Source of the DNA: Macrocystis pyrifera
Taxonomy: Eukaryota > Sar > Phaeophyceae > Laminariales > Laminariaceae
Direction: 5' to 3'
DNA: 64,000 nt
Assembly: GCA_031763025.1 (NCBI GenBank)
Contig: JASSKH010000005.1
Location: 5,861,959 to 5,925,958 of the forward strand
The notes beneath the pieces were generated by a model. That model was not told the DNA's origin. It searched no databases and saw nothing but the letters and a program-made list of their open reading frames with translations. Positions 23,101-34,639 of the stretch are shown here, one piece after another. Position numbers and translations under genes: made by a program. Position 1 is the stretch's first letter. The number at the start of each line of letters is the position of its first letter.

Positions 23101-24577
23101 ACGGCCGCACGCCCATGGTCTTTTTTGGAGCCGGCAATTAAATCAAACGCCAAAAACGAGGGAGCAAAGCAACCAAATGTATATTTTGCCTATACGAAAC
23201 GGGAAGAGGTATTTTGTATAGTGGTAGGTACAGGTTTCGTCTGGCAGACTCTAAAGTTGAGCTTTTGTACTAGAGATTGCGAGAGCTGTGCGTGATCGAT
23301 TTCCACACACTCGACATCTACTACGGAAGCGGACGATCGTAGGCTAACGCGTGGAACTTGTTTCGCTGCACAAGTTGTCTCGAGTTGGTCACTATCGGAG
23401 TGCTGCTATGGTCTTGGTGATGTTTTCGGAGCGGCAATATTGCGTTTGTAGTTTGACTTCGTTTTCAGTGAACGCACACGGGATACGGCAGGTACCAGAC
23501 AAACTCGCTTCCTTTATCTACCTACAGGTACTGGCCGGCAATATGAGTACTACAGCTTTCGGGTCTGTTTACACTTGTCCTCAACACAGACACTGTGTAC
23601 GCTTGCCTTCATGTTCTCTGCATACAATTATTTCCAGGACTTTTCGCGGGTCATGACCCGACGGGTCACGGTGTGTTCAAAATGCCACGGGTCGGGTCGG
23701 GTCAGGAAGTGTTCAAAATCTCACGGGTCGGGTCGGGCCGGGTCAAGAGGTTTTCAAATCTCACGGGTCGGGTCGGGTCGGGTCAAGACTTTTTCATCTC
23801 ACGGGTCGGGTCAGGTTAAGAGGTGATGAAAAGCTCACGGGTCGGGTCAGGTCATGACCCGCGAGAAATGGGTCGCTCGCGGGTCGGGCAAGTGTGACCC
23901 CCGAGTTCTTTTCTGCTGACCCGCGGGTCGGTCCCGCGCATCCGGACCGCGGATCCGACACTCAAAATACTTCCATCTCTCTTACCCAAAAGCTTTTCTC
24001 GTGCAAATACTCAGGAATACTCCTTTGGTATCTTATTCTAACGTTAAAACTTTGCCAAATCCATATACGCATGCCCGCATCCATGTATACCCGCTACAGC
24101 CAAGCCACACATCGCTTGTGGGGACAAAAATGAAAATTAAATTGTTTTGGAAGTGTAGACCCACGGGCCGGATCCGCAGGTCGGACCTGCGGGCCAAGAC
24201 GAATAGTTTCGCGGGTCGAGGTGACCCGACCCGCATGAAACCCGAGTCTAACGGGTCAATCCGAAGTGGTGGCGGGTCGGGTCGGGACGGGTCAGGAGGT
24301 TGTGAAATCTCTCGGGGTCGGGTCGGGTCGGGTCAGGATATTTTGAAATCTCACAGGTCGAGTCGGGTCGGGTCGACAACTTTTTAAAACTCGCGGGTCG
24401 GGTCGGATCGGGTCAAGAGACGTTCAAAATCTCGCGGGTCGGGTCGGGTTGACCCGACCCGTGAAATTTGACCTGACCCGCGAAAAGCCCTGCTTATTTC
24501 TTCTCGCCTTTCCTCTGGATATTTCCTATAGGTAAGACGATGTTTTTCTGCAGCGACCGGTTCAGTTTGCCCATGGA
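23101..24577 (+). repeat. Repeat K, copy carrying the hAT insertion
   Basis: 23101-23634 plus 24501-24577 match the reverse complement of 28787-29409 (for example CATAGCAGCACTCCGA, CGATCGTCCGCT, CCTTTCCTCTGGATAT and CAGCGACCGGTTCAGTTTGCC). The match is interrupted here by the 858-bp element at 23635-24492. The sequence type is unknown and no coding frame is conserved between copies. Confidence 0.85.
23635..24492. mobile_element. Non-autonomous hAT-type element
   Basis: The ends are CAGGACTTTTCGCGGGTCA and the inverted CAGGGCTTTTCGCGGGTCA (one mismatch in 19). They are flanked by ATTATTTC (23627-23634) and CTTATTTC (24493-24500), an 8-base duplication with one mismatch. An 8-bp target duplication and CAGGG-like termini are typical of hAT transposons. 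The subterminal regions (to about 23900 and from about 24160) are packed with GGGTCG/CGACCC words, the usual place for transposase-binding repeats. There is no transposase ORF. Repeat K at 28787-29409 shows the empty site. Confidence 0.85.
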
Positions 24578-24599
24578 AAATTCCACGAGCACTTGCTTA

Positions 24600-25180
24600 C
24601 CGTGAGTAAGCAGCTAGCCCGGCCGGGTGAAGTCGATAATTGTTAACTACGTGCAGGCGGAAGAACGTGCCCATGGGAAGTCATCACCGGGTGTACACGT
24701 GTGCGCATCGTAGCTTCCCTTGCACCTAAGTCGAGGAGTTTCTCAAACAAAACGTATTTTCATTACACTCGTGAATCCTCGTTGGGGGCAACACGCAGAA
24801 GCAGTCTTCGTCGCTCAATGCTCCTACAGCCCCCCGAAACATATAAACCCAACACCTGGTAATTTCTTCGCATATAGCTCAAATGCATTCCGCTCTCAGA
24901 AGCTGTGCACCGGCCGTATGTGTCGGATGTAGGTTTGCGAGGACAGCATGTTACTGGTACATTTTTAGCGGAATAGTCAATTCACGTGAACCAAACGTTG
25001 ATTAACAGAATGCCCAACAAAATAATACAACCATCCTCGTAATAGCATCGGAGTAAAAACGTCGCCTGCATGAGGTGGCAGAATCTACCCCTGAAACATA
25101 TTTTGACAGTGCATATGCTCCACGCATCGTACGCCATAACGTTTAATCTGAAAAGTATTATTCGAACCGCCCGCACTCCA
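24600..25180. other. No gene recognised
   Basis: Only short ORFs without character are seen. The stretch lies between the hAT-bearing repeat and the tandemly duplicated ORF. Confidence 0.4.
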
Positions 25181-25755
25181 TGTGCGCCGTCATCGTGGGT
25201 CAGAATTGCAGCCCGCCTGACACACTTCGTCTCGGGCGCATACCGCCCGCACTCCCCACAGAATTTCCAATTTGCGTTCGTCTCCTTCGGATGCTTAACA
25301 GTCCCGGGAAAGCTCGTCGGGTGCACAGCACTAAATACACTTTCCACCTTCGTGCTGCTGCGAAAAGTGATTATGATCGTCTTTTTATGCCCCCATCTCG
25401 TGCCCCCCGGCAAACACGTGAAAATCTCGATGACATTGACGACAGCACCGGGAAAGCTCGTCGGGTGCACAGCACTAAATACACATTCCACCTTCGTGCT
25501 GCTGCGAAAAGTGATTATGATGGTATTTTTATGCCCCCACCATCATCTCATGCCCCCCGGCAAACACGCGAGAATCTGGATGACTTTGACGACAGCACAG
25601 CCACCCTCTGCCTCCCCCTGATCTCGAGCAGCTTGATGTACTGCACACTATCTGCTCAAACTGAAGGTCAGCGGCGATTCAACAAGCAAAGCTTTTGCCA
25701 TGATTGGTACTCGAGGGGCCTCTACTACCGACGAAAGCGCGGCAGTTGGTCTTGA
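25180..25755 (+). CDS. ORF with tandem 48/50-codon repeat, unknown product
   Basis: A 191-codon plus-strand frame contains two adjacent units (25306-25449 and 25450-25599) reading GKARRVHSTKYTFHLRAAAK, then SDYD, FMPP, APRQTRENLDD and DDST. The second unit is longer by exactly six bases, and several third-position differences leave the peptide unchanged, which favours translation in the past. The minus strand is open over the same DNA and reads a CGECGRYAPETKC motif (near 25250), so the coding strand is not settled. No family is recognised and no splice boundaries were fixed. Confidence 0.35.
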   Translation: MCAVIVGQNCSPPDTLRLGRIPPALPTEFPICVRLLRMLNSPGKARRVHSTKYTFHLRAAAKSDYDRLFMPPSRAPRQTRENLDDIDDSTGKARRVHSTKYTFHLRAAAKSDYDGIFMPPPSSHAPRQTRENLDDFDDSTATLCLPLISSSLMYCTLSAQTEGQRRFNKQSFCHDWYSRGLYYRRKRGSWS

Positions 25756-25759
25756 TGGG

Positions 25760-28700
25760 TGCACCTTTCGCGCAAGCAGCCCTTAGCGGTTCCGTGGTGT
25801 TAACGTGGCCGTGATGCCTGCGTCACCGCCCGTAGGGCATCGAACGTGGGAAGGAAGTGTTATTTAGCCCATTGTCGCAAGAAAATCACCGGGATTGTAC
25901 AGGCCCTCGCTTGATCACCCGAAACATTAAGAAAGGAAAGAGGCTGGACTTCACTTGCCGCTCCAACAGTGCGCCTCGAGGTGGCCGGCCTTGTTGCTCA
26001 AACTGGGGACAACGGCGTTCTTTATCGCTTCCATATCCGCGACCACATCGTGCTCCTTCGGTTTCGCATCAGTGTAGCTAAACTCCGGTACGTGTGGATA
26101 TAGCGACACCTGACACGTTCCGATGCTATATCTCCATCGTCTTGGTGCCCGCCCTACTGGCGGAGGGGCTGTTCCAATACCGTGAAGTTTACGTCAAAGG
26201 GTCGCCTCCACCACCGCGAATTCTTCTGCACGGAATATTGAAAAATAGTTATTCGCCATTCCTAACACATGCAAACTACTGCAGGCGCCAAGGCAAAGTA
26301 GGGCACTGCATCGCATGAAAACCTCTAGGCGCATGCACACTCCGGTCGACGGCGGTGGCACGAGAAACAAGAGTCATGGCACATTCAACACGGCACTCGG
26401 TTTATCAGAAGCTACACCCACATCGCTGGTACTCCTGAAGCATTAACGGCACGATCTACCGTACCCTACCTACTGCTTTGACACTGCAAAACACTAAGGT
26501 AGGCTTATAGCTCACAGAGGTGGTGTGCAGCGTCAGTCGCCACGAACAAGTAGGTAGAGGTTGGGATCAAAATAAAACATCTAATTTAAACTTAAAGCTT
26601 AATACAACGTGCGCAAAAATGGCGAAGAAAGAAGTGCCGGTTACTTCGTGGTGCCAGTGCTGCTCACCTAAATCGGGATTTCCTCCCTATCCTTTACATG
26701 GAAAACGCGGCGTTCGCGTTTCTCACCAATGGGTTCTTGCTTTCTGTCGCCGTTCGGGATTCACCCATCGTGCACGCTTGCTTCCCCCCCCTCGCCCCGC
26801 CACCACACCAGCGACGACTGGTGTGGCTTCAGCGCTGAGAGCTACGGCACCGTGGAGTGTTTCACCCAGGATGTGAATACGGCGGCGAGGCGAGTTCACC
26901 CTGATCCATCTCCGCCGCACGTAGCTCACTCGCCGCGCCGGGCAGGTGTGGGGACCTTTCCTATCCGCCAAGATGAGCACCTGTGCCGTTAGTGTATTCA
27001 CCATGACGTGCGGTTCTGGACATGGGTCTTGCCATGGGGTTGAGTGTACAACCCTCACCCCCCTCACCCGGCGGGCCTGTTCCTTGCGCCGACTCTCACG
27101 CACGACCATTGTTTACTACTACTTAGTTGTAGTCTTCTGTCAGCGAATTGACTTCCTCAGCAAGCAACGCCTATGTTGGTCCTCCTGCTCCCTCTCCGCC
27201 GTCGTCGCCGCGGTCATGACATCGCTTTCGGCTGCGTGCAAGACAATCGCACGACAAACACATGTAGGTTGCAAGAAGTGACAGCTCTTTAGCATATCTT
27301 AATTTATTTTTCCGGGCCAGGCTTTATTTCTTTTCACGTGAGACAGGGTGTGTCCTACTAATCTTCCCTTATAAATATTGCCACATCCTTAGTTTTGTCC
27401 AAAGCTCGAGCCTGAAGCTATCAACTCTTGTCGCGTACTGTAGTTTTTTTCTCTGGTGTCAGCATACCGCCTGGTGTTGCACTATTTCTAGAGTGAAAAG
27501 AGAAGCGTGAATGTAAAGAGAAAAGCGATCAAAAGGTGTTTACATCGTCAGTGCCAGCAGTACTGCCAGTACCTCCGCATTGTTCTCAACATGATTTCAA
27601 ACGGCACTCATCGTTCGAATGATCATACCAAAATGCACAGTTAAAAAAAAAAAAACCGTTCTTGTCAGTGCTGCTGTTGTAGGTACATAAAGAACCGGTG
27701 TGGTGCCCAATAACTACGATATGTATTGGATGGACTGCTGCGCAAGTCGAAACCAGTACACACAGCCGGGTGCGTGTGGCGATGAGGCCAGGAGGTGCCT
27801 CGCAGGCAGTTCTCATTACAGCTATTACAGGGCTGTAGCTACATACCACTCGGAACGGAAATGATTTTTTTCGTATCCTTATTAATGTGTACACGCTACC
27901 TATATTTCCCTTCGGAACGGTACCGGGTGATGTATTCGAGCTGTACAGTACAAGGTCTAGCTACAACTATGCACAGCTGCTGCTGCTGTTGTGGGGGAAG
28001 GTAAGCGTACAGAGAAATAGGCGAAGTTTGTAGGGTGCAGGCAATAGGGGTCCATCCTGCCCAAGTAGTAGCGCACCAAGAGGTAGAGTCGGTACAGTAG
28101 CACACCTCGTACCAGGTACGTACGGCTGTACCTGGTACCTGGTAGTACGTAGGTCGGAGGAAAAGTCTACAGCAGCAGTGCTCGACGTACGTACATAGTC
28201 TGCATTCGTTGCCACTCTTGTACAAAAAAAACACGACACACCAGTAACAGGCACCTGGTGTATAGACGTCTCCCCCGATGTATCGGTCCTGGAGGCAAGC
28301 TGATGGCGCTCCATTAGGGCAGCCTCCCACCCGGCGACCAATTTCCGACTGCCGTAGTAGGCTCTCATACTGCGACGACCAAGAGCCATCTCCATCGTCA
28401 CCTCAGCTGATTACCCACGCTGGGAAGATATAGCAACTCGATCACCAGTAGCTTACCCAGCCCTGCTTTACCTTTGTGCTGCTGCAAGCCGGCAACTCGG
28501 TTCCTACACTCCTCTGGACGCGCTTCAGTACTACAGCTGAGACGGTCGTACTCTTGGGTTGACCACTTTTTGTATAAATGACGTGCAAACAGAGCGTAGG
28601 CGACGGGCGAGATGATGGGTTCTACCACCACACACTCCCCGTAATGCTCTCAATTGGTTACATCCCTCCGGTACTATGGGGTGTATTATGGGAACTCCAT

Positions 28701-28786
28701 CCAATTTTGTTTTTGTATTACTGTCATTGGTTAAGAAAAAAAAAGAACGCTGTTTTGTCTGTACTTCGCATGGGGCTCCAGGTAAG
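25760..28786. other. No gene recognised
   Basis: ORFs up to 144 codons overlap on both strands (for example 26723-27109 and 27896-28401 on minus) without domain motifs. A cluster of near-palindromic GTACCTGGTAC words lies at 28100-28150. Poly-A occurs at 27643-27655. Confidence 0.4.
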
Positions 28787-29409
28787 ACCGTAGGCAAACT
28801 GAACCGGTCGCTGCCGAAAAACATCGTCTGACCTATAGAAAATATCCAGAGGAAAGGCGTGAAGAAATATGTGTATTTAGATAGAGAGCATCAAGGCAAA
28901 CATACACGGCATCTGCGCTGTGGACAAGTTGAAACAGACCCAAAAGCTGAAGTACTCATATTGTCGGCCAGTACCTGTAGACAGAAGGAAGCGGGTTTGT
29001 CTGTTACATGCCATGGGCCATGTGCGTTCACAGAAAACTAAGTCGAACTTCAAACGAAATACTGCCGCTCCTAAAACATCACCAAGACCATAGCAGCACT
29101 CCGACAGAGACCAACTCGAGACAACTTGTGCAGCGAAACAAGTTTCACGCGTTAGTCCACGATCGTCCGCTATTGTAGATGTCAAGTGTGTGGAAATCGG
29201 TCACGCACAGCTCTCGCAATCACTAGTACAAAACACACACTTTATTTACAGACAGACGAAACCTGTACCCCCACCGCTATACGAAATACGTTTTCCGCCT
29301 TCGTATAGGCAAAATAAATATTTGGTCGCTTTGCTTCCTCGTTTTTCGCGCTTCGCACCAATTTAATTTAATGGCCGGCTCCAGGTAAAAAACCATGGAC
29401 GTGCGGCCT
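28787..29409 (-). repeat. Repeat K, copy without insertion
   Basis: This is the inverted partner of 23101-24577. Near 28860-28872 its reverse complement reads TATTTCTTCACGCCTTTCC, joining directly the sequences that flank the hAT element in the other copy. It therefore records the pre-insertion site. Numerous substitutions separate the copies, so the duplication is old. Confidence 0.85.
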
Positions 29410-30421
29410 TCGCTAGTATTATCACACTAATGAGCCTTGTGCCACCGTAAATGTTGCGGGGTGGTGAATGCAACGCACATATATGCATATGCAAGCTTTA
29501 TGCCGGTTCTATTGCAGTCTGGATGATCTAACTCTCTAGACTCTCTATTTGATATAAAAAGGCAAACTACTTGTGGGCCTGCTCTGCAGCCTTAAGCATG
29601 TATCAAACACAACGACGCGGCACCGATCCCCAATAGACGGACTGCGATTTGGCAAAAGGGTTCTGCAGTAGATCCACTGTTGACTAGACCGCGAACGGAA
29701 TCGGCATTCCGTTTCCTCTTTGGTAACGCCCCGCCAACAATTCGCCCTCCTACACGATACTGCCATCATCACCGCCTTCCCCGCCCACCACATCACCCCC
29801 CCTCCCCCCCCTTACATCAACATCCCATATCATGCTCGTTAGCCTCCTCCGCCTCTCGGTGCTGTGTCCAGCGCGAATAAAGACACACCGCGATGGACCA
29901 GCTTGAACAGTTTCTGACGCGGTGACTCTCGGGAATATGGTGCCCTCACCGAACGTCAACCCGAACCTAGCCGGTCAGTCGTCATCATTCGCTTTTATCC
30001 AGTTCTTGCAGCATCGGTTTCACGCGCTCTGCCGTCTCGGCTGGGAAAATAATCAACTTTCGACTTCTCCCTTGGCTGCGCGGTTGTGAAGCGACGGATT
30101 CCTGTCTGACCGCCTGCAAACGGCGCGAACGAATGCAATCACAGCGAGGACGCGTGGGGTGATGATGCCAGGCTTTAGTACTCGCTCAAAACTCAACACG
30201 ATCGCCGAATAAGAAAATGGCACAGAGGTAGAGTACGTGCAGGCACGCAGTTTATAGAGACTCGCTAAAGCTGGTGCACCCGTAGCGTCAGTAATGCATA
30301 CCCAGTTGATTAATGGTGTTCATGTCTGTCGTACAGACACGAGCGAACGCAGCACATTATCGATAAGTTGGTGCTCGATCGTCCACAGGTCCTATATTCG
30401 GCGCTGCTGCCTCTTCACAAT
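29410..30421. other. No gene recognised
   Basis: Short ORFs only. A C-rich tract lies near 29796-29812. No repeat shared with the rest of the window was noticed. Confidence 0.4.
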
Positions 30422-30434
30422 CTACTTCGTCGGC

Positions 30435-30772
30435 GTACTCACCCCTGCCTTCTCAAACTCACGATAGCATACACGCTTTACAGTACCCAGCCCCATGCTA
30501 GCCACATTCCGCGCGGTAACTAGCCATGCCAAAAACACGGTGTGAATCTGGTTTCTTCTTGAAACCCACCGTGTAAAACAAAGGGTTGCATCTGCCCAAC
30601 GGTCAACCGACCTTACCTTGATGTGGTGGCATTCTTCCCAATGATCGGCGTTTCTCCATAATAGTGCGCTATTGTTGAAACCGTAGTGTTTCGCAACTGA
30701 AACGCTCCCGGCGGGCACTACGGCGTTGCGGATCCCATCCATCGCTGACCCAGACGAACGGCCTTTGTTCAT
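30435..30772 (-). CDS. Possible exon of a helix-turn-helix (transposase-like) protein
   Basis: The minus frame of about 115 codons reads MDGIRNAVV-AGSVSVAKHYGF near its start and ARNVASMGLGTVKRVCYREF near its end. Both resemble helix-turn-helix segments of the kind found at the N-terminus of Tc1/mariner- or pogo-type transposases (a V-A helix, short turn, then T-V-x-R-I/V). A donor-like GTGAGT occurs near 30444, so it may be an exon rather than a complete ORF. The catalytic DDE domain was not found nearby. The match is by eye and weak. Confidence 0.35.
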
Positions 30773-30829
30773 AGCATGATGCAGGAGCGGAGAGAAGAAA
30801 GGGCGTCATGTACAGGTACTACTACCTCC

Positions 30830-31880
30830 TATAATGATGACGCCTACAAGCAGGACCCGTACATGGCGAAATGGTGATTGTTGTCCGGTAAAACGAACAG
30901 TAGAAAAACCGTTTACAGCAGCACCAGCAGCCCCTGCAGCTAACGAAACTGACACAGTTACTACCGTGCAGCAGCAACCCCAGCTCGGCAGCAAAGCCGC
31001 GGCCATTGCAGCTGCTACTGGTGCGTCGAGATAGTGTCGCCGTACCTATCACCGCGCTCTCAAACCAAATACCGCCTACATATGTACGGGGTAACGTGGT
31101 GTGACTGTTGGCGGCAGCAGCAGCGACAACAGCAGGGGTCTGAACCAATCGACTATCAATGTACAGCAGCAACCCTACAGGTAGCTGTCGCTGCTACGTA
31201 CGCCTTGCTATTGTTTTCACTTCTTCCGCTGCTGTCCTGTAGATGACGTGATCACTAACGGTACTGCTGTCCAACAAAACCTACAGTAGGATATCAACAG
31301 CCGCAGCCTATGTAGCCAAAGCAACCCACGCAGCTCCTGCAACCTTGAGTAGCATCCGCAGTCTTTTCTGCTGCTGGTTCATCATGATAGCGGTGTTGTG
31401 GCCGCTCCTATCGCCGTGGCTTCAACATTACTGGTAGCTGTACTACGGTTGGCCTTGGTGTCATCATCTAAACGTATGATCGCAAGACACTCCGATTGCC
31501 TACAAACTTGATCAGAAAGCGATGAAACGAAGAGTACGAGACAGCGACACCTAAACCGCCAGGCAATGGAAGCACCCACGAAAGCCTCATAGCCGAACTC
31601 ACGTTGTTGCAACATGCTGGGCACCTTGCAGCCGCGTGTGCTGTGAGGAAGACGGACTTGGCCGTTCTGGTCGAGGCCGATGTCTGTGTGTGCTTCCGTC
31701 GGCGTTGTTGCCGAAGCACGAAGCCTTCCTCACCACAACGATTCTCACAGGAGCTCAAGGGTGAGCGTAGAATGGACCCCATTTCAGAGCGTCCAGTGGG
31801 TGTGTGCAGAGTGAGATCCAGTTGTGCGAATTGCTGGGTGTGTGCATTGAGCGCGGGCCTTGCGGCACGATAACAAGCAA
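30830..31880. other. CAG-rich, possibly coding fragments; no gene called
   Basis: Repeated words such as GTACAGCAGCAACCC (31159), GTGCAGCAGCAACCCC (30966) and TCCAACAAAACCTACAG (31270) give Gln/Pro-rich peptides in one plus frame, interrupted by stops. A plus-strand reading at 31590-31690 (SLIAEL, then QHAGHLAAACAVRKTDLAVL) has protein-like composition but no defined ends. Confidence 0.3.
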
Positions 31881-32037
31881 ATGCGGCGCAATGCTAGCAA
31901 ACTGGATCTCATGATCGGCCTATGCAAAGCAAAAATGGGTTTCCACACATTGGGTGCGTTGCGATGCGAAGCTAATGGAGCGAAATTTATGTATGATTTG
32001 AGAATGCTTGGTAGATCTGGCCCGGTATAAGAGAGAC

Positions 32038-32868
32038 TCACCACATACTACTGCCGCGTGAAAAAAAAACAAAAGAAGAAACAAAACGATGACTGCTGCT
32101 CTTGTGATGGTGTGTGCGACGGTCGTGGTTCTCCGTGAGCCGTCCTGCTTCCATTCTCCATGGCCACCTCCTCGCAATAGCCTGGTCGGCCCGCTCCTTC
32201 GCACGTCCTCTCGTTGTTACTCCCTTCAAGTAGGTCCCTCTTCTCCCCCGTCCCGAAAACAAACTTCTACTCGCACTTGCGGTTCTGATCTGAAAAACAA
32301 AAGTTCTCGCGCAGAGTGATTTCAATCCATCTCTTCCCCCCCTCGTCGACGCTCTGTCTCCCTCCCCCTTCGCCGTCGAATCCAGCCTCCTACCTGCGCA
32401 GTTAGACTTTGCCGTAGTTTGGTCTGTGGTGGCGCCTGCCTCCGCGCACGGACATACAGGCGGAGCATTGCTTCTCTGCCGATGCCGCCTAAACCAGACG
32501 CGCGAATCGTAGGTGTCCGTGTCTGACGACCCAACTCTACAATTGCGACTAAGCCTCGCGACCACACGCAACAGCAAGAAGACAGCAGTTCTTGAGGGTA
32601 AGTCCGGCCTTACACCCGCTGGAAGGACGTAACCCACTCGCCATAAGCCTGACAGGACATGCCCCGCAGCATGCCTTTTGCCGAAGCGGCGAGGGGAACG
32701 GAGGGGTATTTCGTTCTTGTTGCTAGAATATGTTTCGTACAGACCTGGTAAGAGATAGCGTTGGATTATACCTGGTGTTACGTTTTTATTTTTACAACCA
32801 TCTCGTTTACGTTCCAGCTCCACGACTATTACTGCTGCGGGAAGTGTTACCTTCAGCTGGACATACAA
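32038..32868 (-). CDS. Long unassigned ORF (276 codons)
   Basis: This is the longest open frame in the window, on the minus strand from 32868. Its composition is rich in Arg, Ser and Gly with no hydrophobic core pattern, no recognised motif and no repeat structure. Shorter frames overlap on the plus strand. It could be chance openness in locally GC-rich DNA. It is listed because of its length only. Confidence 0.2.
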   Translation of the reverse strand: MYVQLKVTLPAAVIVVELERKRDGCKNKNVTPGIIQRYLLPGLYETYSSNKNEIPLRSPRRFGKRHAAGHVLSGLWRVGYVLPAGVRPDLPSRTAVFLLLRVVARLSRNCRVGSSDTDTYDSRVWFRRHRQRSNAPPVCPCAEAGATTDQTTAKSNCAGRRLDSTAKGEGDRASTRGGRDGLKSLCARTFVFQIRTASASRSLFSGRGRRGTYLKGVTTRGRAKERADQAIARRWPWRMEAGRLTENHDRRTHHHKSSSHRFVSSFVFFSRGSSMW

Positions 32869-32869
32869 G

Positions 32870-33560
32870 CTGTGGACACACGTAGGTGTTGCTCCTCCTG
32901 CCCTCGGTCAGCTGCTTCCATTTGTATCGCGCAGCAGAGGGAGGGATCAGCAACCTCACGAGTCGTCGATTGCCGTCCAATTTTTCCAACTCCCTTTCAC
33001 ACTGCTTATTTTTCGCCCTTATTTCCTCTCTTCTTTCTCCTACTATGTATGCTGCAGTCGGTAACTCAGATCCGGCGGGGTCACATACCAGTTTCCCTCC
33101 CCCCTCCCCACTATGGTTCACGCCTTGCATTTTTATCTCGAGAAGATTTCATCGACCCTTTCTTCCCTCGTCGACTCGCGTCGAACTGCTATATATATAA
33201 TTTTTATTATAGTATGTGAAAATTATCAGCACGGATGACGACCAAACGATATATATGTAAGTATATAAATATACCTGGTACAATAACAACTACAGCACCA
33301 GCGGGGTGGCGGGGACGCATGTTTTCAAGGCGCGTGTCTCCGTCGGGGGCTCAGGCTACGGCGGCCATCGACAGAGGGCAATAAAACAAAGAAGTGGGAC
33401 AAATCGGGAATGGACACGTAGGTACGTGCACTGAGTTAGTAAATAGAGCGGCGGAGGCGGCGCGGGGCGGCGCGGGGCGCAGAGAAAAGGCAAAGAAAAC
33501 ACCAACAGATCAAGCGCCCGGTGCACGGTCAGACACACGGCTTCGACCCGAGCACTTGAT
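32870..33560. other. No gene recognised, up to the inverted-repeat boundary
   Basis: The stretch is pyrimidine-rich (33080-33180) and then has an AT-rich segment at 33190-33270 with an ATACCTGGTAC word. A GGCGCGGGGCGGCGCGGGG tract lies at 33458-33477 just before the right arm begins. Confidence 0.4.
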
Positions 33561-34639
33561 CGTGCATCAATGCACCAGGCCGCAAGTCTTGACGGGATCT
33601 AAAAGTAATCAGAGAAAAGGGGGACGGAGAGGTAAGCGGGTGTATGCGTGCCCCAAAAGGCGGGGGAACCTAACGGCAAGGAGCGACGCGGACCTGGGAC
33701 GGGTAGGTGTGTTTCGCGAGGGTAGCTTCAGCGAGTGGGAACAGCTCTGTTGTGTGGAGCGAAGCAGGAGGGAAGGAGGTCTGGCTGGTCTAAGTGGGTT
33801 TGACGGAGAAGAGAGAGAGAGAACGAGTGGGAGCTTTCTAGTAGGCAGTTCTGTTCGCGGAAATCATAGAGAGATACGGCGAGAGTTGTTGAAGTTTTCT
33901 CTTTGCCCGCTGCGGACGTAGGTTCACCCCTTGGTCTACGAACATTTGGCGGTAAATTCAGAGAGAGGTCGGTCGGTTCACCCAGCTTATCACACTCGAC
34001 AGGTAAAGCCTTACGAGTATTGCTTTACTTTGCGCGTCATCCTCCTTCGTTGTAGCTGTCTAGATACCACTGTACTCTGCTGTGCTGGTTGTGATCACAC
34101 ATTTCCCCCTGTGCAGACGGACTACTACGGCTGTCCGCGTACTGCTGTAATACGGTACACGAGTCTGAAGGCGAACAAAAATAAAATAAGGCAGAAAACA
34201 CGTACCAGGTACAGCAGTAAGTACCGGGCATCTACTACTGGACCCTTGCCTTGAAATTTTATGAGGGGCGTTGCCCTGCAGCATTGACTGCTTTTGTTAG
34301 ACCTGTTACCAGTGTTCGCACAACTGCCAAAGGAAGGGATGTGCCGACTGCTGGGGCAGACAATCGTCGTTCATATTTTCTGTGCGCGACACCTTTCGGC
34401 GATCTTTTTTTTTACCACTGTGTTTATTCTGTATCTGTATTCGGGATGTTTCGGGAGCTTTTTTGTTTTTCGTTCCCAGCAGCAGTACTTAACACTGGCA
34501 AGTACATACGATTACCAAGTATTTCGCGGGACGCATGCACCTCCTACTCTTACTTCATTTGAATACGGCATGGATAACAGTAAGGGCGACCCAAGCAGAC
34601 ACGAGGGGTGTCATGGCTTATAGAGAAGTAGCGCTGTTG

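Noticed and set aside
23575-24387. ORFs rich in Gly, Arg and Ser over the GGGTC arrays
   Set aside because: They lie wholly inside the hAT-type element and reflect its reiterated words.
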